Shown here: piece after piece, positions 15,725 to 25,243 of the stretch
How positions within the stretch are numbered: the first letter of the stretch is position 1
Layout: every line of letters starts with the position of its first letter
From: Winogradskyella ursingii
GTDB taxonomy: Bacteria; Bacteroidota; Bacteroidia; Flavobacteriales; Flavobacteriaceae
Length of the DNA stretch: 64,000 bases
Assembly (NCBI RefSeq): GCF_013403975.1
Contig: NZ_JABFDH010000003.1
Coordinates: 62,001-126,000 of the forward strand
Direction of reading: 5' to 3'
Translations under genes and position numbers: made by a program
Notes under the pieces: generated by a model
Told to the model about the DNA's origin: nothing
The model's input: only the letters and a program-made list of their open reading frames with translations
Databases searched by the model: none

Positions 15725-17646
15725 TTAAGATATTTTAAAATCAGCAGTTCTATAAGCAGAAAAGCCAGTGCAAAAATAACAAACCATTTCCATAACGCAT
15801 TAACATTGGTGTTACTTTTTATAGACTCTATTGTTGTGGCTAAGTTGGAATCTACTGTTACATTGGTGACCGATGACAAATCGTGATAATTGAGTTGGCT
15901 TTCATCTCTTTTGAAATTGAAACTCAAATTCTGAAGCACTTCGTCCTTGTTCATTACCTTGAGAATACCAGCTTGGTTTGGGAACTCTTCTGTTTTCAGC
16001 TCAACCGATTTGCTATAGGTCTGTTGTAATGGAATAACAGAATTGTTTTCTGTAGCCAATGTCAAAATATCGTCTTGTCCCAAAACAGTAGTTATTGCTA
16101 TGGTATTCGGTTCTGAAATGGTATAATACAGTTGTGGTAATTTTAAGCTTTGTTTGCCAATATTATAAAGCACAGGAACAATTAAAGGTGAATTTTTAAA
16201 ATTGGAGTTATCTGAATTTAAAGCTGAAGAAAAAACAAAACCATCCGAAGTTCCAGCTAAAAATGGGCTACCATCTTCATAAGAAAGTATAGCATTTCTA
16301 TTTGAAGAAAAAGGATAGCTCGATGTCACTTTCGGGTATTGAAAATTAGTCACTTTTGAATAAAATGCATTCGCTAAAACAGGATGGTCATAATTGATTG
16401 TTGTAATACGTTTTTCATTTAAGTTAAGGCTTTCTAAACCATTTAAGTTAAATAAGTTAATGATTTGATTATAAGAGTTTAAATCGGTGTTAACTGAAGG
16501 AATTATTAATATATGTCCTCCGTCATTTTTATAAGACTTCAATGCTGAAAATAATGCATTGGAAATGACGTCCAATTCATTCAGTACAATTAGATTTTGA
16601 TCAGGAATCAAGTTGAAGTTTAAAGCATCTATATTATAACTTTTAAAGTCGAATTCGTCTTCAGTATAAATCCTTTTCAGAAAGGTGTCATCTGTATTTT
16701 GATTAACGGCCAAAACATTAATATTAGGTTTTGGATTAATATTAAAATAGAATGTATTGTCGTATTGTAGTCCGGCATCATCAATTAATAATCTGCCGTT
16801 AATGACCGTATTGTTTGCAATTGAGAAAATTGCCTCAGCTTTGTCTCTAACATCAACTGCATTTTTAGCGAGCAAAGCATCTTCATTATACAGCGATATT
16901 GAAACATTTTTTTTGTCGTCTGAAGTATTTAATAACACAACATTAAGATCTAGTTTGTCTGCCGTGGTGTTTGATATATAAACACTATCAATGCTAATAT
17001 TGGATTTTAATAATGATTTTGGCTGAACTAATTTTAGTTGTATCGTGCTATCCGCATCAAATTTCAGCGCACTACTTTTATTCTGAAAATCTGAAACCAA
17101 AACCAAATTCTTCGTGGTATTTGGTGTATTAGAGAATAGTTGCTTTCCTTTTAAATAAGCATTTTCATAATCAAGTTGGTCTGGTGAAAATGATAGCTGA
17201 ATCAAATCATTTTTTAATCCTTTGAGAGTTGTGTTTCTAAAGGTTTTATCATTGGTAAACAAACTGATTTTTTCATCCTCGGGAAAGGTGGTAATGATAT
17301 CCTGTACAGCTTGATTCAAAAGATTGCCATTACTACCTGTCGCTTGCATACTAAAGGAATTGTCTAAATAAATGACCGTTTCCTGTGCTTCATTAAAGTC
17401 GTTTGTAACAGGAATGTAAGGTTGTGCAAAAGCGATGATTGCACAAGCCAATAGTAGCATTCGCGTTAAAAGTGTGAGCCATTTCTTTAATTGAGAACTT
17501 TTACGTGTTTGTAGCTTAACGGCTTTAAGAAACTTGACATTAGTAAATTCAACTTTCTGAAATCGACGCAGCTGAAATAGGTGAATCAGAATTGGAATGA
17601 CCAGTAAAAAAAGGGCGTAAAGTAATTCTGGGTTTTTAAACTGCAT
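15721..17646 (-). CDS. BatA-domain membrane protein (von Willebrand A-like)
   Basis: 641 aa. The N-terminus is the double-transmembrane BatA domain: helix 8-25, then LRRFQKVEFTNVKFLKAV, then a second helix near 58-77. A VWA-like region follows (about 85-190, VIYLDNSFSMQATG, a DxSxS-type metal site read as DNSFS). A C-terminal helix (about 621-638) closes the protein. Most of it lies in the periplasm between the helices. The aerotolerance (Bat) role of the family is historical and weakly supported. It is the first gene of the operon with the dihydroorotase-like pseudoenzyme, the DUF4870-like protein and the esterase. Confidence 0.88.
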   Translation of the reverse strand: MQFKNPELLYALFLLVIPILIHLFQLRRFQKVEFTNVKFLKAVKLQTRKSSQLKKWLTLLTRMLLLACAIIAFAQPYIPVTNDFNEAQETVIYLDNSFSMQATGSNGNLLNQAVQDIITTFPEDEKISLFTNDKTFRNTTLKGLKNDLIQLSFSPDQLDYENAYLKGKQLFSNTPNTTKNLVLVSDFQNKSSALKFDADSTIQLKLVQPKSLLKSNISIDSVYISNTTADKLDLNVVLLNTSDDKKNVSISLYNEDALLAKNAVDVRDKAEAIFSIANNTVINGRLLIDDAGLQYDNTFYFNINPKPNINVLAVNQNTDDTFLKRIYTEDEFDFKSYNIDALNFNLIPDQNLIVLNELDVISNALFSALKSYKNDGGHILIIPSVNTDLNSYNQIINLFNLNGLESLNLNEKRITTINYDHPVLANAFYSKVTNFQYPKVTSSYPFSSNRNAILSYEDGSPFLAGTSDGFVFSSALNSDNSNFKNSPLIVPVLYNIGKQSLKLPQLYYTISEPNTIAITTVLGQDDILTLATENNSVIPLQQTYSKSVELKTEEFPNQAGILKVMNKDEVLQNLSFNFKRDESQLNYHDLSSVTNVTVDSNLATTIESIKSNTNVNALWKWFVIFALAFLLIELLILKYLK

Positions 17647-17661
17647 TAGTTGTTTTTAAGT

Positions 17662-17695
17662 AAATCTCGCAGGTTTGTAAAAACCTAGCAGGTCT
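17662..17695. repeat. Small hairpin with GCAGGT flanks in the BatA leader
   Basis: AGGTTT (17671-17676), loop GTAA, AAACCT (17681-17686), flanked by GCAGGT on both sides. Sequences with the theme CCTGCTAGGTTT..AAACC are, from memory, dispersed between flavobacterial genes. It lies in the probable 5' leader of the BatA-like gene and could be a regulatory hairpin or just a repeat copy. Confidence 0.35.
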
Positions 17696-17703
17696 AAGAG
17701 TTT

Positions 17704-17711
17704 CAAATATA
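17704..17711 (-). promoter_or_regulatory. -7 promoter element of the BatA-like operon
   Basis: Minus-strand TATATTTG matches TAnnTTTG. It predicts a leader of about 50 bases that includes the hairpin at 17671-17686. Confidence 0.45.
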
Positions 17712-17751
17712 GAAAATACAAGAGTAAATGCGAGTTTCGCTTTTGAGAAAT

Positions 17752-18759
17752 TTAACAGAAAAAGAAATAATCCATTGCCGCAATCATTCTCTGCTTGGCA
17801 AAATACCTTTTAATTTCTATTTGTGCATCGCTATTGGCCACCGTTACGATTGTTTGTGGTCTTTCTAAGGATTTCAATTCTTTATAGTCGTACATTTCTT
17901 GACCATAAATATGTTTACCTATTTTTTTTGGATTATCACAAATCCACTTAAATAGAATATTTTTTTCCAATAACAGCTTAGCCACCGTTTTTCCTTTTTT
18001 GCCAGCACCCCAAAGTGTTAGTGGTCTGTCGTGATTATAATCTAATTCCAAGAAATAATGGACTTTTATGTCCAAGAAATAATTTTGCGCATAATGCTCA
18101 TGGGTACGAGAGGTACGATTATTATAATCTCGCCAGCGAAGTAGGGTTTTATTCGTAGGTATACACTTGTAACCTGCTTCATAAAATCTAAAAGCAAGAT
18201 CATAATCTTCAGGATATCTGTGGTGGTCAAATGCCCCGCAAGCTATAAAATCCTCACGATACACCATCCAACAAGGTGATGGAATCACACATTCCTTATA
18301 GATTTCGGTAAAATTCTGTCCTGTTTTGGATAATTGGTTGAGCCATGTTTCATATTTAGCATATCCATCACTAAGACCATCTTCTCTAAAGTATTTAACC
18401 AAACCAAGAGCTATGTGCTGTTTACCATTTTTAACTAGATCATTAGTCATGGCTTCCAATCGATTTTCCACCATTAAATCATCGCTATCCATGCGTGTAA
18501 TAAACTCACCTTTAGAATGTTGAAAAGCTGTTCTCAAAGCATCAATAATGCCATTCCCGGAATTTTTTAAACAAATTATTCTGTGATCTTTTTTGGTAAA
18601 TTCCTTAACAATTTCAGTTGCTGAGTCAGTTGAATTGTCATTTACCATAATACACTCCCAATTATCATAAGTTTGATTGATAATTGAGCTTATACAATCA
18701 CCAATATATTTTTCGGTATTTTTAAAGGGAATTAATATGCTGACTAACGCTGTCTTCAT
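17752..18759 (-). CDS. Family 2 glycosyltransferase with a C-terminal Rossmann-like domain
   Basis: 335 aa. The GT-A domain (about 4-230) has SILIPFKNTEKYI at the start, the metal/nucleotide-binding DSDD (91-94) and the acceptor-side HRYPEDYDLAFRF. The C-terminal 90 residues begin LTLWGAGKKGKTVAKLL, a glycine-rich nucleotide-binding-like turn, and end in a hydrophobic YFFFC tail. This second domain is not part of the minimal GT2 fold. No membrane helix. It likely adds a sugar to a surface glycan. The gene is alone, and divergent from the M61 peptidase gene. Confidence 0.9.
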   Translation of the reverse strand: MKTALVSILIPFKNTEKYIGDCISSIINQTYDNWECIMVNDNSTDSATEIVKEFTKKDHRIICLKNSGNGIIDALRTAFQHSKGEFITRMDSDDLMVENRLEAMTNDLVKNGKQHIALGLVKYFREDGLSDGYAKYETWLNQLSKTGQNFTEIYKECVIPSPCWMVYREDFIACGAFDHHRYPEDYDLAFRFYEAGYKCIPTNKTLLRWRDYNNRTSRTHEHYAQNYFLDIKVHYFLELDYNHDRPLTLWGAGKKGKTVAKLLLEKNILFKWICDNPKKIGKHIYGQEMYDYKELKSLERPQTIVTVANSDAQIEIKRYFAKQRMIAAMDYFFFC

Positions 18760-18805
18760 AATGCGAATTTAACAAAACCTTTAGGTTTAAAGTTGTAACA
18801 GATTG

Positions 18806-18813
18806 TAGATTTG
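18806..18813 (+). promoter_or_regulatory. -7 promoter element of the M61 peptidase gene
   Basis: TAGATTTG matches TAnnTTTG, 30 bases before the ATG at 18844. The -33 element is weak. Confidence 0.45.
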
Positions 18814-18843
18814 TACGTCAAGTAAAAAACTAAAATTTTAAAC

Positions 18844-20736
18844 ATGAAAAATTATATAGCCATTCTGGGCTTAAGTGCTATTTTGGTGGGTTGTGGACCT
18901 GCAAAACCAAAAGTAGATGATTTAGCTGTTAACAATCCTATTGAAACTTCTTTGGATTTAACCGCAGTAAAAGAAGATAAAGTACCTGTTATCATAAATC
19001 CGGGCCGTTTCACTACCGAAAACGTAACCTATAGATTGCCGAGAGTAGTTCAGGGAACATATTCTGTAAGTGATTTTGGAAAATACGTAGATGATTTTAA
19101 AGCTTTGGATTACGATGGAAATGAATTAACTGTAACAAAAGTTGATACCAATACATGGACCATTACGGATGCAACTAAATTAGATCGATTAATGTATTAT
19201 GTTAATGATACGTTTGATATTGAAACCAATGGAGGTATTGGTGGTGAGCAACCATTTTCACCTGCAGGCACTAATATTGCAGAAGATAACTATGTATTGA
19301 ATCTACACGGATTTATAGGTTATTTTGACTCTCTGAAAAACAATCAATATGCGTTAGACGTAACTGCGCCAGCTTCATTTGATAGAACCTCTGCATTAGA
19401 GAATAAAGGAACAACTACTTCGGAAGATGGACAGACAATGACCAGCAGTTATTTTGCACCAAGATATTTTGATATCACGGATAATCCGATGATGTACGGA
19501 GATTTGGATGTCGAAGAATTTATGGTTGGAGACATAAAAATCGTATTGAGTGTTTATTCTCCTAATGGAGTTCACACTGCCGAAAGCCAAAAGGAAACCG
19601 TGTTCAACATGATGAAAGCACAAAAAGAATATTTAGGAGATGTCAACAGTACGGCACGTTACGACATCTATTTGTATTTATCTGATGGTTCTGAAACGGC
19701 GCCTAAAGGTTTTGGAGCATTGGAGCACCACACTTCAACGGTTGTTGTTTTACCAGAAGCTTCTAGCAAAGAAGGTTTGGCATCATCTATTGTAGATGTT
19801 GTAGCACATGAATTTTTTCATATAGTAACACCATTATCAGTTCATTCCGAAGATGTACATTATTTTGATTATAATCAACCAACATTCTCAAAACATCTTT
19901 GGATGTATGAGGGTGGAACTGAATATTTTGCACAGCATTTTCAAGTTTATGAAGGCTTAATGACTAATGACGAATTTTACAATGTCATTATGCAAAAGAT
20001 TGGCACTTCAAAACGTATGGATGATGCTATGAGTTTTACCGTGATGAGCGAGAATGTTTTGGAAGAGCCTTATGCGTCCAATTATTTTAATGTGTATCAA
20101 AAAGGAGCGCTTATCGGTATGTGTATCGATATATTAATGCGCGAAGAGAGTGGCGGTAATAGAAGTATGCTGTCTTTAATGAAAGAGTTATCTGCGAAGT
20201 ATGGAGAGAATAAACCATTTGAAGATGATAAAATTATTGCTGAAATCACTGAAATGACTTACCCAAGTGTCGGTGAGTTTTTAAGAACACATGTTGAAGG
20301 CGATGTACCGATTGATTATAGCGAATTCTTTAACAAAGTTGGTTTAACTATGGGAGAAGCAGAAGTCCCAACTAATTATATTTTTGCTGGTGGACAAAAT
20401 ATTATTTTCGATGGTGACCGCGAAAAGGGTGTTATAACGTTTACAGATATGGCGCTAAAAAATTCTTTTTGGAAAGCGCAAGGTGTACAAGCCGGTGATG
20501 TTATTAAAAAAGTAGATGGAACAGATTTAACTTTGGCCAATGCACAACAGGTCATAGGCGGAATGTTTGGGTGGCAAGTAGGTCAAGATATCACTATGAG
20601 TTTAGAACGAAATGGGGAGCCTATTGAGATTAAAGCTACGCTAACTCCGGCAACTGCTATGAGTACAGGATTAATCGAAGACGAAAATGCAACAGAAGCT
20701 CAAAAAGAGTTGAGAAGTGCCTGGTTAAAAGGCTAA
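18844..20736 (+). CDS. M61 family metallopeptidase with C-terminal PDZ domain (lipoprotein)
   Basis: 630 aa, normal for M61 glycyl aminopeptidases. A lipoprotein signal ends at LVGC (Cys17). The N-terminal beta domain covers about 45-230. The zinc motif HEFFH is at 322-326 and the third ligand is probably the Glu in WMYEGGTEYFAQHF. A PDZ domain (about 520-605) contains AGDVIKKVDGTDL. The protein should be anchored in the periplasm or outer membrane and cleave small peptides, with preference for N-terminal Gly or Ala known from the family. Monocistronic, with its own promoter and terminator. Confidence 0.93.
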   Translation: MKNYIAILGLSAILVGCGPAKPKVDDLAVNNPIETSLDLTAVKEDKVPVIINPGRFTTENVTYRLPRVVQGTYSVSDFGKYVDDFKALDYDGNELTVTKVDTNTWTITDATKLDRLMYYVNDTFDIETNGGIGGEQPFSPAGTNIAEDNYVLNLHGFIGYFDSLKNNQYALDVTAPASFDRTSALENKGTTTSEDGQTMTSSYFAPRYFDITDNPMMYGDLDVEEFMVGDIKIVLSVYSPNGVHTAESQKETVFNMMKAQKEYLGDVNSTARYDIYLYLSDGSETAPKGFGALEHHTSTVVVLPEASSKEGLASSIVDVVAHEFFHIVTPLSVHSEDVHYFDYNQPTFSKHLWMYEGGTEYFAQHFQVYEGLMTNDEFYNVIMQKIGTSKRMDDAMSFTVMSENVLEEPYASNYFNVYQKGALIGMCIDILMREESGGNRSMLSLMKELSAKYGENKPFEDDKIIAEITEMTYPSVGEFLRTHVEGDVPIDYSEFFNKVGLTMGEAEVPTNYIFAGGQNIIFDGDREKGVITFTDMALKNSFWKAQGVQAGDVIKKVDGTDLTLANAQQVIGGMFGWQVGQDITMSLERNGEPIEIKATLTPATAMSTGLIEDENATEAQKELRSAWLKG

Positions 20737-20760
20737 TTTTACCAATTCTAAAAATAGAAA

Positions 20761-20792
20761 GCTGATAGATTTTACCATCTATCAGCTTTTTT
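20761..20792. terminator. Terminator after the M61 gene (likely bidirectional)
   Basis: Perfect 10-bp stem GCTGATAGAT / ATCTATCAGC with a 6-base loop, followed by six T. It lies 24 bases after the M61 stop, before the convergent histidine-kinase stop at 20822. Confidence 0.88.
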
Positions 20793-20821
20793 ATTTAATT
20801 CTAATATGCAATTCGGTTTGT

Positions 20822-22006
20822 CTATGCGGCTATGGTAAAGCTAAAGGTACTGCCTTTACCTTCTTCAGAACAAACAAAAATATGGCCGTTTTGTTTTTCA
20901 ATCAGGTTTTTTACGGTGCTAAGCCCAATTCCAGTACTACTTTTTGTAAAACTATTTTTAACGGTCTTAAATATTTCGAAAATTTGTTCTTGTTGGTTTT
21001 TTGGAATTCCAATACCATTGTCACTTACGCTAAATCTATGATAACCATCTAGTAATTCGTAATCCAACTGAATGATCCTCTTTGGCTTGTCGTTATATTT
21101 TATGGCATTATCAACCAAATTAATGAGTATTTGAGAGAGCACAGACTTATTTATGTTTTTGATTTCATGTTCAACATAAATAAGTTCATCTTCACTGGAA
21201 ATAAGCAGTTGTTTGATATCTTCAGAAATCTCACTTAATTTAATATCCTGTTTTTTTCGTTCTAAAAGATCATCTGTTTTATAATGCATTAATATACCGT
21301 CGATATAATCTTTTAGAATATTTGCAGAATCTTCTATGGAATCTAAATAGATAATAGCGTCTTCAGATAGTTTGCTATCATTGTCATCCTTTAATAATTC
21401 TGTTAACGAAATTATATTTGCTAAAGGGCTTTTAAGATCGTGCGATACGTGACTTGCAAAAGACTTAAGTTGTATATTTCTTATTTTTAATTCTTCCTTT
21501 GTTCTCTCTAGATTAATATTCTTACGTCTTAATTCTAAGAGATTAACCACTTGATTCCCTAATGTTTTTAGTGCTTTCTTTTGTTTCTTTGACAATGTTC
21601 TTGGCTTGTGATCAAAGACACAAATAGTGCCCAATGCCAACCCATTTGAATCCACCAATGGTTGGCCAGCATAGAAAATAGCTTTAAGTTCATCTATAAG
21701 TGGGTTTTCTACAAAGCGAGGATCCTTTCGAGCATCTTCTACTATCATTACATCATCTTCCAAAATAGCATGGCCACAGAATGAAATATCTCTTGGTGAC
21801 TCATTAAATGGAATGCCTTGGTGAGATTTGAAATAGTTACGTTTTTCGTCTAAAAATGTAATTAGAGCGATTGGTACATCACAAATGGATGCTACAAGTT
21901 CTGTAATGTTATCGTAATCGCTTTCTGGAAGTGTATCCAGAATTTGATAAGATTTTACAGCTTCAAGTCGTTGTTGCTCTTTTTGGGGAAGTTTAGGTGT
22001 TATCAT
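20822..22006 (-). CDS. GAF-domain sensor histidine kinase, cytoplasmic
   Basis: 394 aa without membrane helices. A GAF domain covers about 25-160, with the common flavobacterial features PRDISFCGHAIL and GLALGTICVFDHKPR. The kinase core follows a coiled-coil linker: H-box SHVSHDLKSPLAN with His189, N-box NLVDNAIKY, G1 DNGIGIP and G2 STGIGLS. Domains and catalytic residues are complete. No response regulator is adjacent, so it is an orphan kinase. The GAF domain must sense a cytoplasmic signal, identity unknown. Confidence 0.95.
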   Translation of the reverse strand: MITPKLPQKEQQRLEAVKSYQILDTLPESDYDNITELVASICDVPIALITFLDEKRNYFKSHQGIPFNESPRDISFCGHAILEDDVMIVEDARKDPRFVENPLIDELKAIFYAGQPLVDSNGLALGTICVFDHKPRTLSKKQKKALKTLGNQVVNLLELRRKNINLERTKEELKIRNIQLKSFASHVSHDLKSPLANIISLTELLKDDNDSKLSEDAIIYLDSIEDSANILKDYIDGILMHYKTDDLLERKKQDIKLSEISEDIKQLLISSEDELIYVEHEIKNINKSVLSQILINLVDNAIKYNDKPKRIIQLDYELLDGYHRFSVSDNGIGIPKNQQEQIFEIFKTVKNSFTKSSTGIGLSTVKNLIEKQNGHIFVCSEEGKGSTFSFTIAA

Positions 22007-22095
22007 TTAATAAGTAGGTTAACTTTATACTTACGTAATAATAACGCTGTGGGTTTTCCTTTTTTTAAATTAAAAATGTTAAAATTATTAACTCA

Positions 22096-23583
22096 CTAAT
22101 ACTTAGCCGATTTACCTTTGGCGGATGAGTTCTCGATAAACTCTCTTAAATCATCATTCGCTTTTATTAAATCTTCGTTACGAAGATACATCATATGTCC
22201 GCTTCGGTAACCTTTAAAACTAAATCGATCTTTCATTTTGCCGCTTGGATCCACTTGCCATTGAGAGTATTTGGCAGAAAAATAAGTGGTAGCACCATCA
22301 TAATAACCAGATTGTGTCAAAACCTTTAAATATGGATTTTGTGCCATGGCTTGTCTCAAGTCTTCCCTGGTGTTGTCGTTGTTTCGATCCCAATTTCCCA
22401 CATTGCCAAAAACATTGTATTTAACATCGGTTTCAAAGCCTAAATCATTCTTAATATAATAATTTATTGCAGGTGCAAAAGAATGAAGCCAAGATGTTAA
22501 TTCGGCACTGTAATCGGGACTTGTTCCGGTTTCTACTCGGTCGATGCCAATATATCTTGAATCTAAACGACCAATGGTCTGTCCGGTTTCATCACGCAAT
22601 AGTTCTTTCCAGAAAAAACGATTGGGTACGTCTAAATTTTGTTGAAGAATAACCTTTTCGGATAAACCCGAATAGTAGCTCATTTTTTCAACAACAGCTT
22701 TTTTCTCCGTTTCAGGTAAATTCCAACCTTTTGCTAATGCAGGTAGCAATTCGTCTATTGCAAATTTTTCAGCTTCAGGTAGGATGTCTAATAAATCTTT
22801 AGATTGTAGCTCAGAAGGTAATTGTTTGTGATACCAAGCTGCTGCTGTGTAATACGGTAAATTTAGACTTGATGATAAAGGTCCTCCAACGCGCAGCACT
22901 TTATAGTCTGCAGGTGACACCATTATTACTCCATTAAGATACATCCATTGGCTATTTTGAAGTTCTAATGCCAAACCCATTACTCTTGTACCACCATAGC
23001 TTTCGCCAACAATATATTTTGGTGATTGCCAACGGTTGTTCCGTGTCACAAATGTGTTCATCCAGCTAGCGAGATAAGCTATATCTGCATTGACACCAAA
23101 AAATAGTTTGTCATCTGGCATGTTACCCTCTTTATCGGCAATTTTTCTTGAATATCCTGTATTAACAGGATTAACGAAAACTATATCTGCAACATCCAAA
23201 ATCGAATTAGGATTGTCCTTAACTCCATAAGGTTGAATTGGGTAGCCCTCATTATCAATCTTTAAAATTTTTGGTCCTGTATAGGCAATATGCATCCAAA
23301 CCGAAGCTGAACCTGGCCCACCGTTAAAAGAAAATATCAATGGTCTGTTATTGCCATTGCTATCGTTGGTGCGTTTATAATAGGTATAATATAGAGAGGC
23401 GATGATATTCCCTTCATCATTCCAAACTGGCTGAAATCCAGTAGCTGCCTGATAATCTACCGTTTCACCCTTTATATTAACAGAGCTATTGGTGATGTAA
23501 GCAGTGTCTACCGGAATTTGTAAATCTTGTGAAAAGCTGAAAGCGAATGCCGCTAAAAATAGATATACCAATGAAATTTTCAT
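22096..23583 (-). CDS. S10 family serine carboxypeptidase-like protein, exported
   Basis: 495 aa. Signal peptide 1-18 (ends FSFSQ). The S10 hallmarks are FNGGPGSASVW (oxyanion region, about 86-96), the nucleophile Ser195 in GESYGG and the catalytic His463 in RSGHMMY. The acid should be the Asp in the GYYDGATTY segment. S10 enzymes remove C-terminal residues from peptides, and periplasmic bacterial members are little studied. It stands alone, about 170 bases from the TIGR02757 gene. Peptide scavenging together with the nearby M61 enzyme is plausible. Confidence 0.92.
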   Translation of the reverse strand: MKISLVYLFLAAFAFSFSQDLQIPVDTAYITNSSVNIKGETVDYQAATGFQPVWNDEGNIIASLYYTYYKRTNDSNGNNRPLIFSFNGGPGSASVWMHIAYTGPKILKIDNEGYPIQPYGVKDNPNSILDVADIVFVNPVNTGYSRKIADKEGNMPDDKLFFGVNADIAYLASWMNTFVTRNNRWQSPKYIVGESYGGTRVMGLALELQNSQWMYLNGVIMVSPADYKVLRVGGPLSSSLNLPYYTAAAWYHKQLPSELQSKDLLDILPEAEKFAIDELLPALAKGWNLPETEKKAVVEKMSYYSGLSEKVILQQNLDVPNRFFWKELLRDETGQTIGRLDSRYIGIDRVETGTSPDYSAELTSWLHSFAPAINYYIKNDLGFETDVKYNVFGNVGNWDRNNDNTREDLRQAMAQNPYLKVLTQSGYYDGATTYFSAKYSQWQVDPSGKMKDRFSFKGYRSGHMMYLRNEDLIKANDDLREFIENSSAKGKSAKY

Positions 23584-23757
23584 ACGTTGTTATTTTTAAA
23601 GTTCGTCAAATCGAATGGAGTTTAATCTTGAATAATTCAGCACTAATATCGATAATTAATTAATATGTCATCTTCTATATTTCATGATATCAATTCAATA
23701 CTTTAGCTCACTCAAAAGGACGTACAATTATTATTTTATAAATATAAACAACCAAAA

Positions 23758-24528
23758 TTAGAAACCCTCAAAAACACCAAGCCCAAATAAGGCAAAATCG
23801 TATTTAACCGGATCCGAAGAATCTAATTTTCTTAGCGCCTTATCCAATTCTGCTAATGCTTTGCCATCGTTTTGTTTTCGTTTTAAAAGCCCAAGTTTTC
23901 TGGCAACATTACCCGAATGCACATCTAACGGACAACTAAGCTGGGATGAAGAAAGAGATTTCCAGATGCCGAAGTCTACACCATTATTGTCGTTTCTTAC
24001 CATCCATCTTAAAAACATATTGATGCGCTTTGCAGCTGAATTTTTCAATGGATCACTCACATGTTTTTTGGTACGTTCTAAATGCTCAATCTCAAAAAAC
24101 AGCCTTTTAAACTGGTGAATGCTATTTTGAAGCGAGTCCGTTTCAGCAAATTTAGCAAAGACTGCTTCCATATCTTCATGAGTTTTGTAAATATGCTTTA
24201 AACTTGTAACGAATTGAATAAAATCTAAACCGTTGAACGTCCGATGTACAAAAGGTAGTAGACTTTCTAAATCCGATTCTTGATGCTGCATTACAAACTG
24301 AAAAGGGGAGTGGTCCAGCAATTCCATCATACGGTGCGCATTGTTAATAATGCTCTTACGATTTCCCCAAGCAATGGTTGCTGTTAAAAATGCAGCAATT
24401 TCTATATCCTCATTTTTACTAAATTGATGCGGAATTTGTATTGGGTCGCTTTCAATAAATTTGGGATGGTTATATAAATTGACTTTAGTGTCTAGGAAAT
24501 CTTTGAGTTCTGCTTTTTTGAGTTGCAC
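23758..24528 (-). CDS. TIGR02757/DUF2400 family protein (distant HhH-GPD-like)
   Basis: 256 aa, GTG start at 24528. TIGR02757 is conserved in Bacteroidota and lacks an assigned function. Two stretches mirror DNA glycosylases: IAAFLTATIAWGNRKSI (about 44-60) resembles the Nth N-terminal motif, and CPLDVHSGNVARKLGL (199-214) resembles the PVDTHIHR strand that carries the catalytic Asp. Asp202 would be the equivalent. The helix-hairpin-helix with catalytic lysine and the iron-sulfur cysteines are missing. A DNA-binding or base-excision role is an inference. No signal peptide; monocistronic. Confidence 0.85.
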   Translation of the reverse strand: MQLKKAELKDFLDTKVNLYNHPKFIESDPIQIPHQFSKNEDIEIAAFLTATIAWGNRKSIINNAHRMMELLDHSPFQFVMQHQESDLESLLPFVHRTFNGLDFIQFVTSLKHIYKTHEDMEAVFAKFAETDSLQNSIHQFKRLFFEIEHLERTKKHVSDPLKNSAAKRINMFLRWMVRNDNNGVDFGIWKSLSSSQLSCPLDVHSGNVARKLGLLKRKQNDGKALAELDKALRKLDSSDPVKYDFALFGLGVFEGF

Positions 24529-24668
24529 TGTTTTTGTGCTAAAAATAAAAGTATCTATTTGGATTACGAAAAAATGAAAGATATAATTTTTTCAAGGTTT
24601 TGACTTACTCTTGTCATGATTGGCATAGATAAAATAATGAACAATGAATATTATACTTATAAAAAAAA

Positions 24669-24692
24669 GCCTAAACAGTTTTCTATTTAGGC
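24669..24692 (-). terminator. Terminator of the 151-aa lipoprotein gene
   Basis: Stem GCCTAAA / TTTAGGC with a 10-base loop. On the minus strand it is followed by eight T. It lies 20 bases beyond the stop at 24713. Confidence 0.8.
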
Positions 24693-24712
24693 CTTTGTTT
24701 AATCGTATTATT

Positions 24713-25168
24713 TTAATTCCCCTCACTCAATGAAAAACTTCCGTCTCCATTAAATGAGTTGAGCGTAATAGTAACAGTCCAAATCCCAGAAACTCCAGAG
24801 GAAGTTACACCTGAAAATGAGTCTGGTTCTGACGCACCATTCAAAGATCTGTCTAATACTATTGTACCATCTGCATCTGCCACCAACATGTTAAACGAGC
24901 CTTCTGAAGTTGCAGTAATATCAGCATTATAATCGGCAGTACTCAAACTGTTCTGCCAAGTAAAAATTCTAGTATCACTACCTCCTTTACTTGTAAAGCT
25001 CCCGTCAATGTCACCATTAAAGTCATCTTCATTATCAAATAAGACGCTACCATTAACAGTCACTTCAACTTGAGGTTGAGGATCATCATCGTCACTGCAT
25101 CCAACTGTCGTAATACAGACAGTGGTCAATACCACAATAAATAGGTTTTTAAATTTTAATTTGTTCAT
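24713..25168 (-). CDS. Small acidic lipoprotein of unknown function
   Basis: 151 aa. Lipobox TVGC (Cys24), followed by SDDDDPQP, a typical flavobacterial surface-lipoprotein linker (acidic residues after the Cys favour export to the cell surface). The mature part is a beta-rich domain of about 120 residues containing FNGDIDGSFTSKGGSDTR and GIWTVTITLNSFNGDGSF, resembling pre-peptidase C-terminal-like beta sandwiches, but this is weak. Rich in Asp, Ser and Gly. Monocistronic, with a terminator after it and an 18-bp palindrome 75 bases upstream of its start. Confidence 0.75.
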   Translation of the reverse strand: MNKLKFKNLFIVVLTTVCITTVGCSDDDDPQPQVEVTVNGSVLFDNEDDFNGDIDGSFTSKGGSDTRIFTWQNSLSTADYNADITATSEGSFNMLVADADGTIVLDRSLNGASEPDSFSGVTSSGVSGIWTVTITLNSFNGDGSFSLSEGN

Positions 25169-25243
25169 AATTATAGATTTAGGGTTAATAAATATGACAA
25201 AAACTTTAATTTTATAGTTTGTGCCGTAGTATTTTTTTTTAGT

